A stretch of 64,000 nt of DNA, from the NCBI GenBank assembly GCA_034925905.1, contig JAYFRL010000018.1, positions 48,399 through 112,398 of the forward strand. Reading direction: 5' to 3'. Both the position numbers and the translations under genes were made by a program. The stretch comes from JAYFRL01 sp034925905 (lineage in GTDB: Bacteria > Bacillota > Clostridia > Lachnospirales > Anaerotignaceae). The notes beneath the pieces are model-generated. The model searched no databases. It saw only the letters and a list, made by a program, of their open reading frames with translations, and was not told where the DNA came from. This document shows, piece after piece, positions 42,361-51,773 of this stretch (within the stretch, counting starts at the first letter, position 1; each line of letters opens with the position of its first letter).

Positions 42361-43248
42361 ATGAATAATTTTGTACTTACATGTTGTTCAACAGCGGACA
42401 TGGCAAAAGAATATTTCCAAAGGAGAGAGATTCCATATGTTTGCTTCCATTTCCATATGGGAGGCAAAGATTATGTTGATGATTTAGGTGAAACAATACC
42501 TTTTGATAAGTTTTATAAGCTGATTGCAGATGGAGCTACACCAACAACATCGCAGGTAAACAGTGATGAATTCGAAACTTTTTTTGAACCATACCTTAAA
42601 GAAGGCAAAGATATTTTGCATATCTGTTTGTCTTCAGGGCTCTCCGGTGTATTTAATTCTGCCAATATAGCAAAAAAAGAGCTTTTGGCAAAGTACCCGG
42701 AACGTAAAATAGAAATTGTGGATTCGCTGGGGGCTTCATCAGGCTATGGGATGCTTGTGGACTATATCGCAGATTTAAGGGATAAAGGTGCGAGTCTTAA
42801 GGAAGCTTATGCTTGGGCAGAAGAACACAAGCTGAATGTTCACCACTGGTTTTTCTCGACAGACTTAACAAGCTATAAAAGAGGGGGAAGAATTACAAGC
42901 ACAGCGGCAATGGTCGGGACAATACTTGGAGTTTGCCCTCTTTTAAATATGAATAACCTTGGGCAGCTTATTCCCAGAAAAAAAATAAGAACAAAGCGCA
43001 GAGTAATAGAAGAAATAGTTAAGATGATGGAACTTCATATTCAGGATGGGAAAGACTATCCAGGGAAATGTTTTATGAGCCATTCGGCATGCTATGAAGA
43101 TGCTTCAAGAGTAAAGGGTTTGATTGAAGGCAAGTTTCCTCAATTGAAGGATAAAGTTATTATAAACAGCGTTGGGACAACAATAGGCTCACATACAGGA
43201 CCAGGAACGGTTGCACTGTTCTTTATGGGAGACCTAAGGATAGACTAA
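42361..43248 (+). CDS. DegV family fatty acid-binding protein, copy 1
   Basis: A 295-aa protein of the DegV/FakB family, which binds a fatty acid and presents it to the FakA kinase. Family features: the TPTTSQVNSDEFETFFEPYL segment, the ligand-contacting CLSSGLSGVFNSANIA, IVDSLGASSGYGMLVDYIAD, SYKRGGRIT and GSHTGPGTVALFFMG near the C-terminus. The ribosome site is GGAGG. The next gene is a paralogue six bases downstream. No FakA is seen in this window. Confidence 0.9.
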   Translation: MNNFVLTCCSTADMAKEYFQRREIPYVCFHFHMGGKDYVDDLGETIPFDKFYKLIADGATPTTSQVNSDEFETFFEPYLKEGKDILHICLSSGLSGVFNSANIAKKELLAKYPERKIEIVDSLGASSGYGMLVDYIADLRDKGASLKEAYAWAEEHKLNVHHWFFSTDLTSYKRGGRITSTAAMVGTILGVCPLLNMNNLGQLIPRKKIRTKRRVIEEIVKMMELHIQDGKDYPGKCFMSHSACYEDASRVKGLIEGKFPQLKDKVIINSVGTTIGSHTGPGTVALFFMGDLRID

Positions 43249-43263
43249 GAGGCGGTGGAAAAT

Positions 43264-44127
43264 GTGAAAAAAATAGCTATAACAACAGACAGCAACAGCG
43301 GAATTTCACAAGAAACCGCTAAAAAAATGGACGTTTTTGTTGTGCCAATGTTATTTACGGTTGATAGCAAGGAATACCAAGAAGGAATATCTATAAGCTA
43401 CGAAGATTTTTTTCGTTTTCAGGAAGAAGGCAGAGATATTAAATCGTCACAGCCTTCTCCGGCAAGTGTTATTGAACTGTGGGGGAACCTTTTAAATGAG
43501 TATGATGAGATTATTCACATACCTATGTCCAGTGCATTAAGCGGTTCTTATGATACTGCTGCATCGTTAAGCTGTGATTTTGAGGGCCGTATCTTTGTTG
43601 TAGACAATAAAAGGATTTCTGTTACCCAAAAGCAATCCGTCCGTGATGCAAAAAAATTATCCGCTCAGGGTATGACAGGAGTCGAAATAAAAAAAATACT
43701 TGAAGAAACGGCTTTGGATTCAAGTATTTACATAACCGTGGAAACTTTAAAATATCTTAAAAAGGGCGGAAGGATAACTCCTGCGGGGGCGGCTATAGGT
43801 GAAATATTAAATGTTAAGCCCGTTCTTCAAATCCAAGGCGGGAAAATAGATGCATATACCAGAATCCGTGGACATAAAAAATCAAGACAAGCAATAATAA
43901 ATGCCATTCAAAAGGACATGCTAACACGCTTTGCCGCATCTGCCGCCCAAAAAGGCATTACGCTTCATGCGGCATATGCAGGGCTTGCGGAAGACTGTGA
44001 GAGTTGGGAGCAAGAACTTAAAGAAGCCTTTCCTGGGAAAGACATTGAAATGGACGTATTGCCTTTAAACATAAGTACTCATGTCGGCAGGGGAGCAATA
44101 GGCATAGCTTTAACTGTAAATATATAA
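43264..44127 (+). CDS. DegV family fatty acid-binding protein, copy 2
   Basis: A paralogue of the preceding gene, about 287 aa: KKIAITTDSNSGISQETAKK at the N-terminus, SSQPSPASVIELWGNLL, IPMSSALSGSYDTAASLS, LKYLKKGGRITPAGAAIGEI and ISTHVGRGAIGIAL at the end. The start is taken as GTG 43264, eight bases after AGAGGCGG; GTG 43255 is in frame but too close. Two tandem DegV genes may have different fatty-acid preferences, as shown for FakB1/FakB2. Confidence 0.9.
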   Translation: MKKIAITTDSNSGISQETAKKMDVFVVPMLFTVDSKEYQEGISISYEDFFRFQEEGRDIKSSQPSPASVIELWGNLLNEYDEIIHIPMSSALSGSYDTAASLSCDFEGRIFVVDNKRISVTQKQSVRDAKKLSAQGMTGVEIKKILEETALDSSIYITVETLKYLKKGGRITPAGAAIGEILNVKPVLQIQGGKIDAYTRIRGHKKSRQAIINAIQKDMLTRFAASAAQKGITLHAAYAGLAEDCESWEQELKEAFPGKDIEMDVLPLNISTHVGRGAIGIALTVNI

Positions 44128-44136
44128 AAAACCATA

Positions 44137-44161
44137 AAAAGAGGTGCTGGCCTCTTTTTTT
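44137..44161 (+). terminator. Terminator after the degV pair
   Basis: AAAGAGG-TGCTGG-CCTCTTTTTTT, ten bases after the stop. Confidence 0.8.
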
Positions 44162-44325
44162 ATTATCTTAAAATGAAAATATACCCAGTGAAATTTTGAT
44201 TTTGTATAAAAAATTGATTTTTGAAATTAAAAAATACCGTGGTTTATAGGCATGTCTTTAAGGTTGTCTATAAAGCCCAATAATAAGTTTTAGCAAAAGT
44301 TAAATATAGGAAACAGCTGCTTTGG

Positions 44326-44354
44326 TTGCAATTATTGCCCCAAGGTATTATAAT
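44326..44354 (+). promoter_or_regulatory. Promoter upstream of the acidic protein gene
   Basis: TTGCAA (44326-44331), 17-bp spacer, TATAAT (44349-44354); 55 bases before ATG 44410. Confidence 0.6.
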
Positions 44355-44409
44355 ATATTTATCTATGTTCAAAACTGTATTTATTTTATCCTTTAAGGAG
44401 CTTATACAT

Positions 44410-44844
44410 ATGGAAGAGACTGTAATAGTCATAATGCTTAAAGATGAAAAAACCGGATTTTTAGACAAAGAGCTTGGAGGCTACAAAATAGAAGAAGGCG
44501 AAGAGCTTATATATAATACATATGCTTATTTATCGGAAAACGGAAAATATAAAGTTGTTATGAAACTTTCCACAGACAGAAATGTTTCCGACTGGGAATT
44601 TCAAGCAATATATGATTATTATGATATTGAAACATTATTGCCTTTTGTTTCGTCTATATCTGAAGATGAAGATTGCTATAACCCTACATGGATAATAGAG
44701 TTTGATTTTGTTGATTCCGAAGAAGAAATGGAAAACAAGATTTCTAATTTAATCAAGCTGCATAAAGAAGAGCTCAATTCTGTGTATGAAGCTATTGCTG
44801 ATAAAAGGAATGATTATTTTGATTATGAAGATGATGAAGAATAG
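44410..44844 (+). CDS. Conserved acidic hypothetical protein
   Basis: A 144-aa soluble, strongly acidic protein, ending in NDYFDYEDDEE. Its N-terminal half (VIVIMLKDEKTGFLDKELGG) reads like a beta-sheet domain, and the later ISEDEDCYNPTWIIEFDFVD precedes a C-terminal helix. I do not recognise the family. The start is ATG 44410 with AAGGAG upstream; an upstream in-frame ATG at 44326 lies in the promoter. It overlaps the start of the following lipoprotein gene by about 20 bases. Confidence 0.75.
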   Translation: MEETVIVIMLKDEKTGFLDKELGGYKIEEGEELIYNTYAYLSENGKYKVVMKLSTDRNVSDWEFQAIYDYYDIETLLPFVSSISEDEDCYNPTWIIEFDFVDSEEEMENKISNLIKLHKEELNSVYEAIADKRNDYFDYEDDEE

Positions 44845-46123
44845 GGGTTTTTTAGCTTTAATTCTTTTGCTTGCGGTTTTTTTGTCAGTATCATGCCAGG
44901 ATAATTCAAAGGAGCTGGTTTTAAACTCTGATCCGGTTGAAAACCTAAATAATCCAACCTTAGAAGAACCGGAGAATAAAACGGAAGAAGATCCGGGAAA
45001 TTCAGAACAAACCCAGAGCGAAGAAAGTACCCAGGAACAAAATAATGATATTGAAGACCCAAATTCGGGAAATAATGAACCCGACTCAGTTAACCCTGGA
45101 AATGCAGAATCTAATAGCCAAGGAAGCACAAGCGGACAAACTTCTTCGGTTGTAACTTCATATGACGAAAATTGGTCTGCACTTTCGGCTATAGCAAAAT
45201 CTGGTCAGGCTTATTATACTGAATATTTCAGTAAAACAAGGCTTATATCTAAAAATGGCCTTCTTTATAACAAGGCGGCTGAAAGGTCTATAGATGTTAA
45301 GTATTTATGTGACAATGAAGGCTTAAGCAGCCAATATAAAGATGAAGCAGTTTCTGTTTTGCTTGTATACGGTTCAGATCTTAAAGCATATTCGGGTGTT
45401 TCCGTTAAGAAGGCAGAAGAAGGATTAACTGTTTTTACAGCCAAAAAATATGGTTCCGAATCAAAATATATGATATCTTCGGCTAGCGGAAGATGCGGAA
45501 TAATACTTGAAAGTGAATATAATACCCTTTTGTATAAATATAATCAAAACCATGGAAGCATAAAAAGGCTCACAAAAGATAATAGCGAATATGAAAGGAT
45601 ATTAACTTTTGTAAGAATGTATGAAGGAAAATACGAATCATATTCTGTAAGGAGCATAATTTGTGACAACAAGTATGCAATGGTTATACTTTCGCCAAAC
45701 TCTAATAAGGCTGATTTAAGGCAATATATATTAAGGAAAACAGATAATATTTGGGAAGTTGTTATGGGCGACGTTGAAATAGAAGCCAGGCTTTTAGTTT
45801 CTATCAACAAATCAATCCCTGATTATAATATTGATATGGTTCCTACATACACAATTGCAGATTATACTATAAAGACTGATTTTGCCGATATAAATAAAGT
45901 CTTGTTTGACAATTTGCTTATAACCAACATAAATCAGGTAATATATACTGCAGGCACAAGCACACATTGCTATGTGGAGCTTTTCAGAGGCAACGGTTAT
46001 CTCTTTACAAGGGCCGAAGGAGAATGGCAGTATAAAGCTGTTGGCAGCACAAAAGAAGCTTTTAATTTACTTATAAATCAAGGCAACAATAAACCGATAT
46101 TCATATTACCGGATGAATATTAA
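44825..46123 (+). CDS. Putative lipoprotein of unknown function
   Basis: About 432 aa. The N-terminus (FLALILLLAVFLSVSCQDN) is a lipoprotein-type signal with a slightly non-canonical lipobox before Cys. Residues about 30-110 are a low-complexity Glu/Asn/Pro/Ser spacer, typical of a wall-spanning linker. The C-terminal part of about 310 residues has alternating Tyr-rich beta-strand-like segments and no motif that I recognise. The exact start is uncertain (ATG 44825, 44831 or 44834), with no strong ribosome site; translation is probably coupled to the overlapping upstream gene. Confidence 0.75.
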   Translation: MKMMKNRGFLALILLLAVFLSVSCQDNSKELVLNSDPVENLNNPTLEEPENKTEEDPGNSEQTQSEESTQEQNNDIEDPNSGNNEPDSVNPGNAESNSQGSTSGQTSSVVTSYDENWSALSAIAKSGQAYYTEYFSKTRLISKNGLLYNKAAERSIDVKYLCDNEGLSSQYKDEAVSVLLVYGSDLKAYSGVSVKKAEEGLTVFTAKKYGSESKYMISSASGRCGIILESEYNTLLYKYNQNHGSIKRLTKDNSEYERILTFVRMYEGKYESYSVRSIICDNKYAMVILSPNSNKADLRQYILRKTDNIWEVVMGDVEIEARLLVSINKSIPDYNIDMVPTYTIADYTIKTDFADINKVLFDNLLITNINQVIYTAGTSTHCYVELFRGNGYLFTRAEGEWQYKAVGSTKEAFNLLINQGNNKPIFILPDEY

Positions 46124-46136
46124 AAGGAACGGATAA

Positions 46137-47015
46137 ATGGAATATACCATTGAGAATAACAATGTTGTTATAACCGAATATAACAGTTTTTCAGTTTATG
46201 AAACATTAAACTGCGGTCAATGTTTCCGCTTTTTTGAAACCGTTGACGGAGCCTATGCTATTGTGGCTTTCGGCAGGTTGCTTAAAATCAAGGAAGAAGA
46301 CGGAAGAATAACTTTTTTTGATGTTTCCGAAAATGAGTTTAAAAAAATATGGATGGATTATTTTGATTTAAACAGGGATTATTCTGAAATAAAAGACAAG
46401 GTTTCAAAGTTTGACCCGGTTATGCTTGATGCAGTTAGCTTTGCGCCGGGGATAAGGATATTAAACCAGGATATCTTTGAATGCATCATTTCTTTTATAA
46501 TTTCGCAAAACAACAGGATACCAATGATAAAAAAAGTCATTGAGAACATAAGCAAAAAATATGGCAGTTATATTACAAGCTCAGATGGAAGGGATATATA
46601 TTCTTTCCCGTCTGCCGATGCTCTTGCAAACGCATCAGAGGAAGACCTTATGGAGTGCAAAGCCGGGTTTAGAGCAAAATATATTATAGATGCCGTTAGG
46701 CTCATACAAAGCGGGAGAATAGACATTAACTCACTTAACTGCATGGAAACTTCAAAAGCAAGGGAAACGCTTATGTCTGTTAAAGGAATAGGTCCTAAGG
46801 TTGCCGATTGTATTTTGCTTTTTTCATGCGGTAAGAAAGAGGTTTTCCCAACTGATGTTTGGGTGAAGCGTGTTATGTCACACCTTTATTTTGAAGATGA
46901 AGCCGTGTCCATAAATGAGATACATTCTTTGGCCAAAAGCAATTTTGGAGCGTTTGCGGGCTTTGCCCAGCAATATCTTTTCTATTATGCAAGGGAATTT
47001 AAAATAGGTGCTTAA
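46137..47015 (+). CDS. ogg: 8-oxoguanine DNA glycosylase / AP lyase
   Basis: Base-excision repair enzyme that removes 8-oxoguanine, 292 aa. The N-terminal OGG-type domain begins with FSVYETLNCGQCFRF. The helix-hairpin-helix motif SVKGIGPKVADCILLF holds the catalytic Lys at about residue 221, and the conserved Asp follows in FPTDVWVKRVM. The start is ATG 46137, 13 bases after the lipoprotein gene, with AAAGGAACGG upstream. Confidence 0.93.
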   Translation: MEYTIENNNVVITEYNSFSVYETLNCGQCFRFFETVDGAYAIVAFGRLLKIKEEDGRITFFDVSENEFKKIWMDYFDLNRDYSEIKDKVSKFDPVMLDAVSFAPGIRILNQDIFECIISFIISQNNRIPMIKKVIENISKKYGSYITSSDGRDIYSFPSADALANASEEDLMECKAGFRAKYIIDAVRLIQSGRIDINSLNCMETSKARETLMSVKGIGPKVADCILLFSCGKKEVFPTDVWVKRVMSHLYFEDEAVSINEIHSLAKSNFGAFAGFAQQYLFYYAREFKIGA

Positions 47016-47021
47016 GCTTTT

Positions 47022-47049
47022 AAATATCAGGTCAACCTGATATTTTTTT
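47022..47049 (+). terminator. Terminator of ogg
   Basis: AAATATCAGG-TCAA-CCTGATATTT, a perfect 10-bp stem followed by TTTT. The region 47050-47250 is AT-rich without a gene that I can support. Confidence 0.88.
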
Positions 47050-47254
47050 GTGTATTTTATATAGTATTGAAACAAAAACAGTAATTTTTTAAGCCGAAAA
47101 TTCTTTTTTAAAGGCAAGACTTTTTAAAATTAATATTTTTGCATAGAAAATGAATAAATATGCATTGGAAAAATCTATGAAGCATAAAAATGCGATGAAA
47201 CAGGATAAAAATTAAACCGGTATTATATGGAATCGAATATTTTTTATATTCTTA

Positions 47255-47283
47255 TTGAAATTCAGGATATAATTATGTAAAAT
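47255..47283 (+). promoter_or_regulatory. Promoter of ybaK-carB
   Basis: TTGAAA (47255-47260), 17-bp spacer, TAAAAT (47278-47283). Confidence 0.6.
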
Positions 47284-47320
47284 ATACTTTGAAAATTTTT
47301 GGATATGCGGGATGGTTAAA

Positions 47321-47797
47321 ATGACAAAAACAAACGCTATGCGCTTGCTTGAAAAAGAAAAGATACCATATAAAACAGCAGAATACGAGTACGATGAAAG
47401 CGACCTTTCCGGCGAATCAGCCGCTGCAAAGATGGGTATGCCCTGCAGCAAAATGTATAAAACATTGGTTACAAAAGGAGACAAAACAGGAATAAATGTT
47501 TTTTGCATACCTGTTGACTGTGAAATCAATCTTAAAAAGGCTGCACAGGTAACCGGAAATAAAAATATTGAAATGATACATGTTAAGGAGCTTCTTCCGC
47601 TTACGGGATATATAAGGGGAGGCTGCTCACCCATAGGAATGAAGAAAAAGTACCCAACCTTTATACAAGAGGATATTTTTCTTATAGATGAGGTTAGCAT
47701 TAGCGCGGGGCAAAGGGGTCTTCAGATAATAATAGAGCCCGAAAGACTTATTGATTTTTTGGATGCAGAAATTGTTGATATAATAAATGAAAAATAG
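47321..47797 (+). CDS. ybaK: Cys-tRNA(Pro) deacylase, YbaK/EbsC family
   Basis: A trans-editing protein of 158 aa that hydrolyses mischarged Cys-tRNA(Pro). It has LSGESAAAKMGMPCSKMYKT and the active-site lysine region KTLVTKGDKTG, then GYIRGGCSPIGMKKKYPTFI, characteristic of the YbaK subgroup. The start is ATG 47321 or ATG 47312, both in frame. It precedes carB by 19 bases, so the two may be co-transcribed. Confidence 0.9.
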   Translation: MTKTNAMRLLEKEKIPYKTAEYEYDESDLSGESAAAKMGMPCSKMYKTLVTKGDKTGINVFCIPVDCEINLKKAAQVTGNKNIEMIHVKELLPLTGYIRGGCSPIGMKKKYPTFIQEDIFLIDEVSISAGQRGLQIIIEPERLIDFLDAEIVDIINEK

Positions 47798-47816
47798 AGC
47801 ATGGGAGGAAAAAGAA

Positions 47817-50800
47817 ATGTCAAAAAGAAAGGATATTAACAAAATACTTGTTATTGGTTCAGGCCCAATAATAATAGGCCAGGCTTGTGAATTTGATTAT
47901 TCGGGAACTCAAGCCTGCAAAGCTTTAAGGAGTCTTGGTTATAAAATTGTTTTGGTGAATTCAAACCCAGCGACAATAATGACAGACACGGAAACAGCGG
48001 ATATTACTTATATTGAGCCGTTAAATGTGGAAAGGCTCGAAAAAATAATCGAAAAAGAAAGACCTGATGCGCTTTTACCAAATTTGGGCGGGCAATCAGG
48101 TCTTAATTTGAGTGCGGAGCTTTATGACGCCGGTGTTTTGGATAAATATGGCGTTAAAATTTTAGGTGTCGATATAGAAGCTATAAAGCGCGGCGAGGAT
48201 AGAATAGAGTTTAAGAATACGATGAATACTCTTGGAATAGACATGGCAAAAAGCGATGTTGCTTACAGTGTGGAAGAGGCTGTTAAAATAGCAGAAGGGC
48301 TGGGTTATCCTGTCGTTGTCAGACCAGCATATACAATGGGCGGAAGCGGCGGCGGGCTTGTTTATAATATAGACGAGCTTAAAACCATTGCCGAGAAAGG
48401 CCTCCAGGCTAGCCTTGTAAACCAGGTTTTGATAGAGGAATCTGTTATAGGCTGGGAAGAGCTTGAGCTTGAAGTTGTCAGAGACTCCAAAAACAACATG
48501 ATAACGGTATGCTTTATAGAAAACATAGACCCTATGGGCGTCCATACGGGAGATTCGTTTTGTGCTGCGCCGATGCTTACCATATCGAAGGAAACACAGG
48601 CTGAGCTTCAAAGACAGTCATATAAAATTGTGGAGGCAATAAACATTATAGGAGGTACAAACGTCCAGTTTGCACATGACCCTGCCACGGGAAGGATAAT
48701 AGTAATAGAGATAAATCCAAGAACCTCTAGGTCTTCGGCGCTTGCTTCAAAAGCTACGGGGTTTCCAATAGCTTTTGTTTCGGCAATGCTTGCCTGCGGT
48801 TTAAACCTTGACGAGATGCCTTGTGGAAAATTTGGGACACTTGATAAATATGTCCCCGGCGGTGACTATGTTGTAATAAAATTTGCACGCTGGGCAATGG
48901 AAAAATTTAAAGGCGTAGAAGATAAGCTTGGAACGCAGATGAAGGCTGTGGGCGAAGTTATGAGTATAGGGAAGACATATAAGGAAGCTTTCCAAAAGGC
49001 TATAAGGAGTCTTGAAACAAACCGCTATGGTCTTGGGAATATAAAAGCTTTTGAAAACTTAAGCCTTGACGGGCTTATTAAAAAACTTGCTTATCCAAGC
49101 AGCGAAAGGCAGTTTATAATGTATGAGGCGCTTAAGAAAGGCGCTTCCATAGATAAGCTTTATGAGCTTACAAAGATAAAAAAATATTTTATAGAACAAA
49201 TGGCTGAAATAGCGGATGAAGAAAAAGAAATAGCTTCTTATAAGGGTAAATTGCCGCTTAATGTTCTTGAGAAAGCAAAAAAAGACGGGTTTTCCGATAA
49301 ATATATAGCAAGCCTTATAAATTTGCCTGAAAAAGAGATAAGAAAAGAGAGGCTTGAAAACAACATAGTCCAAAAATATGAAGGCATACATGTTAGCGGG
49401 ACAAAAGATTCAAAATATTATTTTTCCACATATAACACCGATTCCGTTAAAGAAGAAGAGTTCGACAATAAAAAAACCAAGGTTATGATACTTGGAGGAG
49501 GTCCAAACAGGATAGGCCAGGGGATAGAGTTTGATTATTGCTGCGTTCATGCATCCAAAGCGCTTAAGGAGCTTGGGATTGAAACAATAATAATAAACTG
49601 CAATCCCGAAACTGTCTCAACGGATTATGATACGTCAGATAGGCTTTATTTTGAGCCGCTCACAATGGAAGACGTTTTGTCTGTTTACGAAAAGGAAAAG
49701 CCAAAAGGCGTTATAGCTCAGTTTGGAGGCCAAACCCCGCTTAATATAGCAGGTGAGCTTAAAGCTTCGGGGGTCAATATATTGGGAACTGCCCCGGAGA
49801 CAATAGCTCTTGCTGAAGACAGGGCGCTCTTTAATAATATAATGGGGAAATTAGGCATACCTATGCCTGAATCGGGAATGGCGCAAAACGCTGAAGAAGC
49901 TCTTAAGATAGCCGGGGAAATAGGATATCCGATAATAGTAAGACCGTCGTATGTTTTGGGTGGACGTGGCATGGAAATTGTTCATGACGATGCAAGCCTT
50001 ACAGATTATGTTAATAAGGCTGTAGACATAACTCCCGAAACACCGATACTTATAGACCGCTTTTTGGATGACGCTATGGAATGTGAAGCTGATGCCATAA
50101 GTGACGGAGAAAATGTTTTTGTTCCCGCCGTTATGGAGCATATAGAGCTTGCAGGAATACATTCGGGAGATTCGGCATGTATATTGCCTTCTATAAATAT
50201 TTCGGAGAAAAATCTTAAAACAATAAAGGACTATACAAAGAAAATTGCCAAGGAAATGGACGTAAAAGGTCTTATGAATATTCAATATGCTATTGCGGAC
50301 GATAAGGTTTATGTTCTTGAAGCAAACCCAAGAGCTTCAAGAACAGTTCCGCTTGTTTCAAAGGTCTGCGGTATAAATATGGTTAAAACAGCAACCGGCA
50401 TAATAACGGAGGAAATTTTAGGCAACCATGTTGAGATAGAAAACATGAAAGAGAAGAAATTCAAACACTTCGGAGTTAAGGAAGCCGTTTTCCCGTTTAA
50501 CATGTTTTCTGAGGTAGACCCCGTTTTAGGTCCGGAAATGCGCTCTACAGGCGAGGTTTTAGGCATTGCGGCAACCTTTGGCGAGGCTTATTACAAGGCT
50601 CAGGAAGCGGCTAATACAAAATTGCCGGATAAAGGAACGGTTCTTATAAGCGTAAACGAAAGGGATAAATCCAAGATTGTTAGGCTTGCAAGGGGATATA
50701 GCGAGTGCGGCTTTAAAATACTGGCAACTGGCGGTACATATGACCTTATAAACAAAAATAACATACCTGCCTCAAAGATAAAGAAGCTTCATGAAGGACG

Positions 50801-51038
50801 CCCCAATATTTTAGACGCTATAGCAAACAAGGAAATAGACATGATAATAAATACCCCGATTGGAAAGCAAGGCGCAAATGATGACAGCTATATAAGGAAG
50901 GCCGCCATAAAGGGCAGGATTCCATACATGACAACAATTGCAGCGGCAGAAGCTTCGTTAAAAGGGATAAAGGATGATTTGGCGACCCCCATAAAGGCTG
51001 TAAAATCGCTTCAGGAATTCCATTTGGGAATAGAGTGA
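47817..51038 (+). CDS. carB: Carbamoyl-phosphate synthase large subunit
   Basis: A 1073-aa enzyme that makes carbamoyl phosphate for arginine and pyrimidines. Both ATP-grasp halves are present: KILVIGSGPIIIGQACEFDY in the first and MILGGGPNRIGQGIEFDYCC in the second. Substrate-binding segments are GGSGGGLVYNI and GGRGMEIVHD. The C-terminal MGS-like allosteric domain begins near ILATGGTYDLINKN. The start is ATG 47817 with GGGAGG upstream. The small subunit carA is not adjacent, which is unusual since most genomes keep carAB together. Confidence 0.97.
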   Translation: MSKRKDINKILVIGSGPIIIGQACEFDYSGTQACKALRSLGYKIVLVNSNPATIMTDTETADITYIEPLNVERLEKIIEKERPDALLPNLGGQSGLNLSAELYDAGVLDKYGVKILGVDIEAIKRGEDRIEFKNTMNTLGIDMAKSDVAYSVEEAVKIAEGLGYPVVVRPAYTMGGSGGGLVYNIDELKTIAEKGLQASLVNQVLIEESVIGWEELELEVVRDSKNNMITVCFIENIDPMGVHTGDSFCAAPMLTISKETQAELQRQSYKIVEAINIIGGTNVQFAHDPATGRIIVIEINPRTSRSSALASKATGFPIAFVSAMLACGLNLDEMPCGKFGTLDKYVPGGDYVVIKFARWAMEKFKGVEDKLGTQMKAVGEVMSIGKTYKEAFQKAIRSLETNRYGLGNIKAFENLSLDGLIKKLAYPSSERQFIMYEALKKGASIDKLYELTKIKKYFIEQMAEIADEEKEIASYKGKLPLNVLEKAKKDGFSDKYIASLINLPEKEIRKERLENNIVQKYEGIHVSGTKDSKYYFSTYNTDSVKEEEFDNKKTKVMILGGGPNRIGQGIEFDYCCVHASKALKELGIETIIINCNPETVSTDYDTSDRLYFEPLTMEDVLSVYEKEKPKGVIAQFGGQTPLNIAGELKASGVNILGTAPETIALAEDRALFNNIMGKLGIPMPESGMAQNAEEALKIAGEIGYPIIVRPSYVLGGRGMEIVHDDASLTDYVNKAVDITPETPILIDRFLDDAMECEADAISDGENVFVPAVMEHIELAGIHSGDSACILPSINISEKNLKTIKDYTKKIAKEMDVKGLMNIQYAIADDKVYVLEANPRASRTVPLVSKVCGINMVKTATGIITEEILGNHVEIENMKEKKFKHFGVKEAVFPFNMFSEVDPVLGPEMRSTGEVLGIAATFGEAYYKAQEAANTKLPDKGTVLISVNERDKSKIVRLARGYSECGFKILATGGTYDLINKNNIPASKIKKLHEGRPNILDAIANKEIDMIINTPIGKQGANDDSYIRKAAIKGRIPYMTTIAAAEASLKGIKDDLATPIKAVKSLQEFHLGIE

Positions 51039-51046
51039 CTTGTTTT

Positions 51047-51084
51047 ACTTAAAAAGCTCCTTTTAATGGAGCTTTTTAAGTTTG
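51047..51084 (+). terminator. Terminator of carB
   Basis: ACTTAAAAAGCTCC pairs with GGAGCTTTTTAAGT across a 7-base loop, giving a T-run, about nine bases after the stop. Confidence 0.85.
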
Positions 51085-51146
51085 TATTGCCAAAATCAGC
51101 TGTTAGGAATTATAATTATGTTATAAATGATAAAAGGATGAAAGTA

Positions 51147-51758
51147 ATGACAAAAATTTATTTCGTACGACACGGAGAAACAGCATGGAACATAGAAGCC
51201 AGATATCAGGGCATAACTGATATTCCGCTTTCAGAAAAAGGCGTGGCTCAATCTAAGCTTTTAAGTGAAAGGTTTAAAAAAATAAATCTAGACAAAATAT
51301 ATGCGTCTCCCCTTTCACGCGCTATTGCCACGGCAAACGCCGTTGCAAAACCGAAGAATATGAATATTGAACTATTAGACGAATTTATAGAGATAAACTT
51401 CGGTGAATGGGAAGGGAAGACAATACATGAGCTTCAAAGCGAATATGGCGAAACTTACATGGATTTTTTTAATAACCCGTATGCAACTCCTTTTCCGGGA
51501 GACGGTTCTTTTGATATTGTTGAAAAAAGAGTGTGCAACGGTATTAAAAAAATAATTCTTGAAAATGATGATAAAAATATAATGGTTGTTTCGCATGGCG
51601 GCGTTTTAAGGCTTATGGTTATAAATATTTTAGGCCTTCCGAAAACAATGTATAAAAAGCTGTGGCTTGACAATACCTCCGTTACGGTTATAGATTCCGT
51701 AAATGGAGAGCTCTTTTTAAGAACCTTAAATGATAAGGCCCATCTTGAAAATATATAA
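51147..51758 (+). CDS. Histidine phosphatase (phosphoglycerate mutase-like)
   Basis: A 203-aa phosphatase of the cobalamin/alpha-ribazole phosphatase or YhfR-like branch. The catalytic IYFVRHGETAWN, the second Arg and Glu in ASPLSRAIATANAV and INFGEWEGKT, and the second His in VVSHGGVLRLMV are all present. The start is ATG 51147; ATG 51138 is also possible. It is followed within 16 bases by the flavoprotein gene, so it opens a run of translation- and lipid-related genes. Confidence 0.88.
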   Translation: MTKIYFVRHGETAWNIEARYQGITDIPLSEKGVAQSKLLSERFKKINLDKIYASPLSRAIATANAVAKPKNMNIELLDEFIEINFGEWEGKTIHELQSEYGETYMDFFNNPYATPFPGDGSFDIVEKRVCNGIKKIILENDDKNIMVVSHGGVLRLMVINILGLPKTMYKKLWLDNTSVTVIDSVNGELFLRTLNDKAHLENI

Positions 51759-51773
51759 CAGGCGGTATTTAAT

